Assembly: GCF_900128895.1 (NCBI RefSeq)
Contig: NZ_FSQW01000001.1
Location: 434,001-498,000, forward strand
DNA: 64,000 bases
Direction: 5' to 3'
From: Parasphingorhabdus marina DSM 22363
GTDB lineage: Bacteria; Pseudomonadota; Alphaproteobacteria; Sphingomonadales; Sphingomonadaceae
The notes beneath the pieces are model-generated. The model was not told where the DNA came from, ran no database searches, and worked only from the letters and a program-made list of their open reading frames with translations. The translations under genes were made by a program, and so were the position numbers. Positions 62,772-64,000 of the stretch are shown here, one piece after another (positions within the stretch are counted from its first letter, which is position 1; each line of letters starts with the position of its first letter).

Positions 62772-64000
62772 ATGAACGAAGTCGCCAGCAAATCGCTCTT
62801 TCAGCCAGATATCCTTGTTGATCCATTTGAGTTTTATGAAGAGCAGCGCAAGGACAATCCGGTCTTCTTCGACGAAGCCAGTGGCACCTATATCGTGCTT
62901 GATTATGACCTGATCTCCGAAGCGGTCGGGCGGCTCGATGATTTTTCCAACAATTTCAATGCGCTTCTTTCGGGTGGGAAATCAAAGGAAGAACTCGACA
63001 ATGACGAAGAGCTGCAGGCGATCCAGTCGAAAGGCTGGCCGCAGGTCGACACGTTGCTCACCGCCGACCAGCCGCGTCACACACGCTTTCGCAAGCTGGT
63101 CAATCTGGCCTTTTCCATGCCGAAGGTGAACAAGCTCGAAGACAGCATTCGGGCCATGTCCAATGAGCTGATCGACGGTTTCATCGACAAGGGCGAATGC
63201 GAGTTCGTCAGCGAATATGCGATCCCGATGCCAGTGAAGACCATTGCCGGGCAGCTCGGTCTGGATGTCGCGGATGCCGATACGATCAAGCGCTGGACCA
63301 ATGCCTTTGTCGACCGGCTGTCGGGCATGATGACCCGCGAACGCCAGCTCGAGACCGAGCGTGAAGTCGTGGAATATCAGCATGCGCTGAAAGCCAATAT
63401 GGACGAGCGGCGCAAGCAGGCACAGGAGGACATTCTCTCGGACCTGGTCAATGCCCGGGTTGATGGCGAACGGCCGCTGGACGATGCCGAATCGCTTTCC
63501 ATTGTTCAGCAGCTGATGGTCGCGGGCAACGAGACCACCACGGCCGCCCTCGCCGAAGGATTGCGGCTGTTTGCGACCAATCCGGATCAGTATAAAAAGA
63601 TCCAGGATGATCCCTCGCTAATCCCCAATGCGGTGGAGGAGGTGCTGCGCATGTCAAGCGGATCGTCGGGCATCTGGCGGGTTATGCACCGCGATGCGGA
63701 ACTGGGCGGCGTGATGCTGCCCAAGGGCGCAATGGTGATGATGCGCTATCACGCGGCCAATCGCGATCCGAAACAGTTCGAGAACCCGAACGAGTTCCAG
63801 GTCGACCGCAAGAATGCCCGCACGCATCTCGCCTTTGGCAAAGGCATCCACATGTGCGTCGGCAACATGCTCTCGCGCAAGGAAATGACCGTGTCGTTCC
63901 AGCAATTTGCCAAACGTATCGACAATATCCGGATCAAGGAAGGTGCGGAGCTCACCTATCCGCCCAACATGATGCTGCGCGGGCTGACCAATTTGCCGCT
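62772..64000 (+). CDS. Cytochrome P450 (3' truncated by window end)
   Basis: 409 residues are visible without a stop. The I-helix oxygen-activation motif AGNETT is at 251-256, the ExxR pair in NAVEEVLR near 290, and the heme loop FGKGIHMCVGN with the heme-binding Cys362. The start ATG at 62772 follows GGGAACAG. It is of the bacterial soluble CYP type, which hydroxylates terpenoids, steroids or aromatics. Its redox partners and end are outside the window. Confidence 0.93.
   Translation, partial: MNEVASKSLFQPDILVDPFEFYEEQRKDNPVFFDEASGTYIVLDYDLISEAVGRLDDFSNNFNALLSGGKSKEELDNDEELQAIQSKGWPQVDTLLTADQPRHTRFRKLVNLAFSMPKVNKLEDSIRAMSNELIDGFIDKGECEFVSEYAIPMPVKTIAGQLGLDVADADTIKRWTNAFVDRLSGMMTRERQLETEREVVEYQHALKANMDERRKQAQEDILSDLVNARVDGERPLDDAESLSIVQQLMVAGNETTTAALAEGLRLFATNPDQYKKIQDDPSLIPNAVEEVLRMSSGSSGIWRVMHRDAELGGVMLPKGAMVMMRYHAANRDPKQFENPNEFQVDRKNARTHLAFGKGIHMCVGNMLSRKEMTVSFQQFAKRIDNIRIKEGAELTYPPNMMLRGLTNLP

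Noticed and set aside
1-64000. tRNA, rRNA, CRISPR arrays, transposases, integrases
   Set aside because: Reading all gaps and genes showed none; the gaps are mostly too short or lack cloverleaf or repeat structure.

Overview
The window reads as a chromosomal segment of a Gram-negative alphaproteobacterium, most likely a sphingomonad (Sphingomonadales). The grounds are the moderately high GC content, two IVVTARK-type TonB-dependent receptors, a COQ7-type ubiquinone hydroxylase, a UbiG, a Tim44-like inner-membrane protein, an NDUFA9-like epimerase, SecB, a bactofilin with an M23 peptidase, a perfect CtrA box, and the rpmH-rnpA-yidD-yidC-engB order. The genus is not decided by anything I can see. 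No rRNA, tRNA, CRISPR array, transposase or prophage was found.

Layout. 1-2.3 kb: end of a molybdopterin oxidoreductase with an overlapping short-chain dehydrogenase, a flavodoxin-like gene and a single-domain LuxR regulator. 2.3-4.2 kb: a leader-like non-coding stretch, then a transcriptional-activator/alpha-beta-hydrolase fusion. 4.2-8.2 kb: a secreted orphan, then a lipid-type trio on the minus strand (MaoC hydratase, SDR, wax ester synthase/DGAT). 8.3-11.3 kb: a horizontally acquired-looking AT-rich island with a complete EcoRII/Dcm-like restriction-modification system (C5 methyltransferase with its own HTH domain, Vsr repair nuclease, type IIE endonuclease). 11.5-21.5 kb: NDUFA9-like epimerase, UppP, and glutamate synthase genes in the order gltD - two secreted DUF2059 genes - gltB. 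21.4-31.4 kb: acetyltransferases, glyoxalase-like protein, GST, UbiG, aspartate kinase, flavin oxidoreductase, a pair of PH-domain membrane proteins and a DUF885 metallopeptidase.

31.4-38.9 kb is one long minus-strand run: proA, a small crystallin-J1-like gene, nadD, rsfS, rlmH, envC, ctpA, dsbB, coq7 and a secreted coiled-coil protein. 39-40.7 kb carries a membrane-anchored M23 peptidase and an overlapping bactofilin behind a perfect CtrA box. 40.7-51.6 kb holds comM/yifB, a ClpP-like secreted protein, PGPGW protein, rpmH-rnpA-yidD-yidC-engB, a GST, dapE, an Smr protein, mltA and a Tim44-like protein. 51.9-55 kb: secB, murJ, trpS. 55.1-60.4 kb: two tandem TonB-dependent receptors with a shared palindromic operator. 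60.5-64 kb: murA, then a SnoaL-like protein, an ABM monooxygenase and a cytochrome P450 cut by the window end.

Much of the window serves the cell envelope: lipid II (MurA, MurJ, UppP), peptidoglycan remodelling (EnvC-like, CtpA, M23, MltA, DapE for diaminopimelate), membrane insertion and export (YidC, YidD, SecB), and ubiquinone methylation/hydroxylation. The less ordinary material is the EcoRII-like island with its candidate operator, the paired receptors with a common operator, the HTH-hydrolase fusion with a terminator-bearing divergent leader, the DUF2059 pair inside the gltD-gltB locus, and the CtrA box before the peptidase-bactofilin pair.
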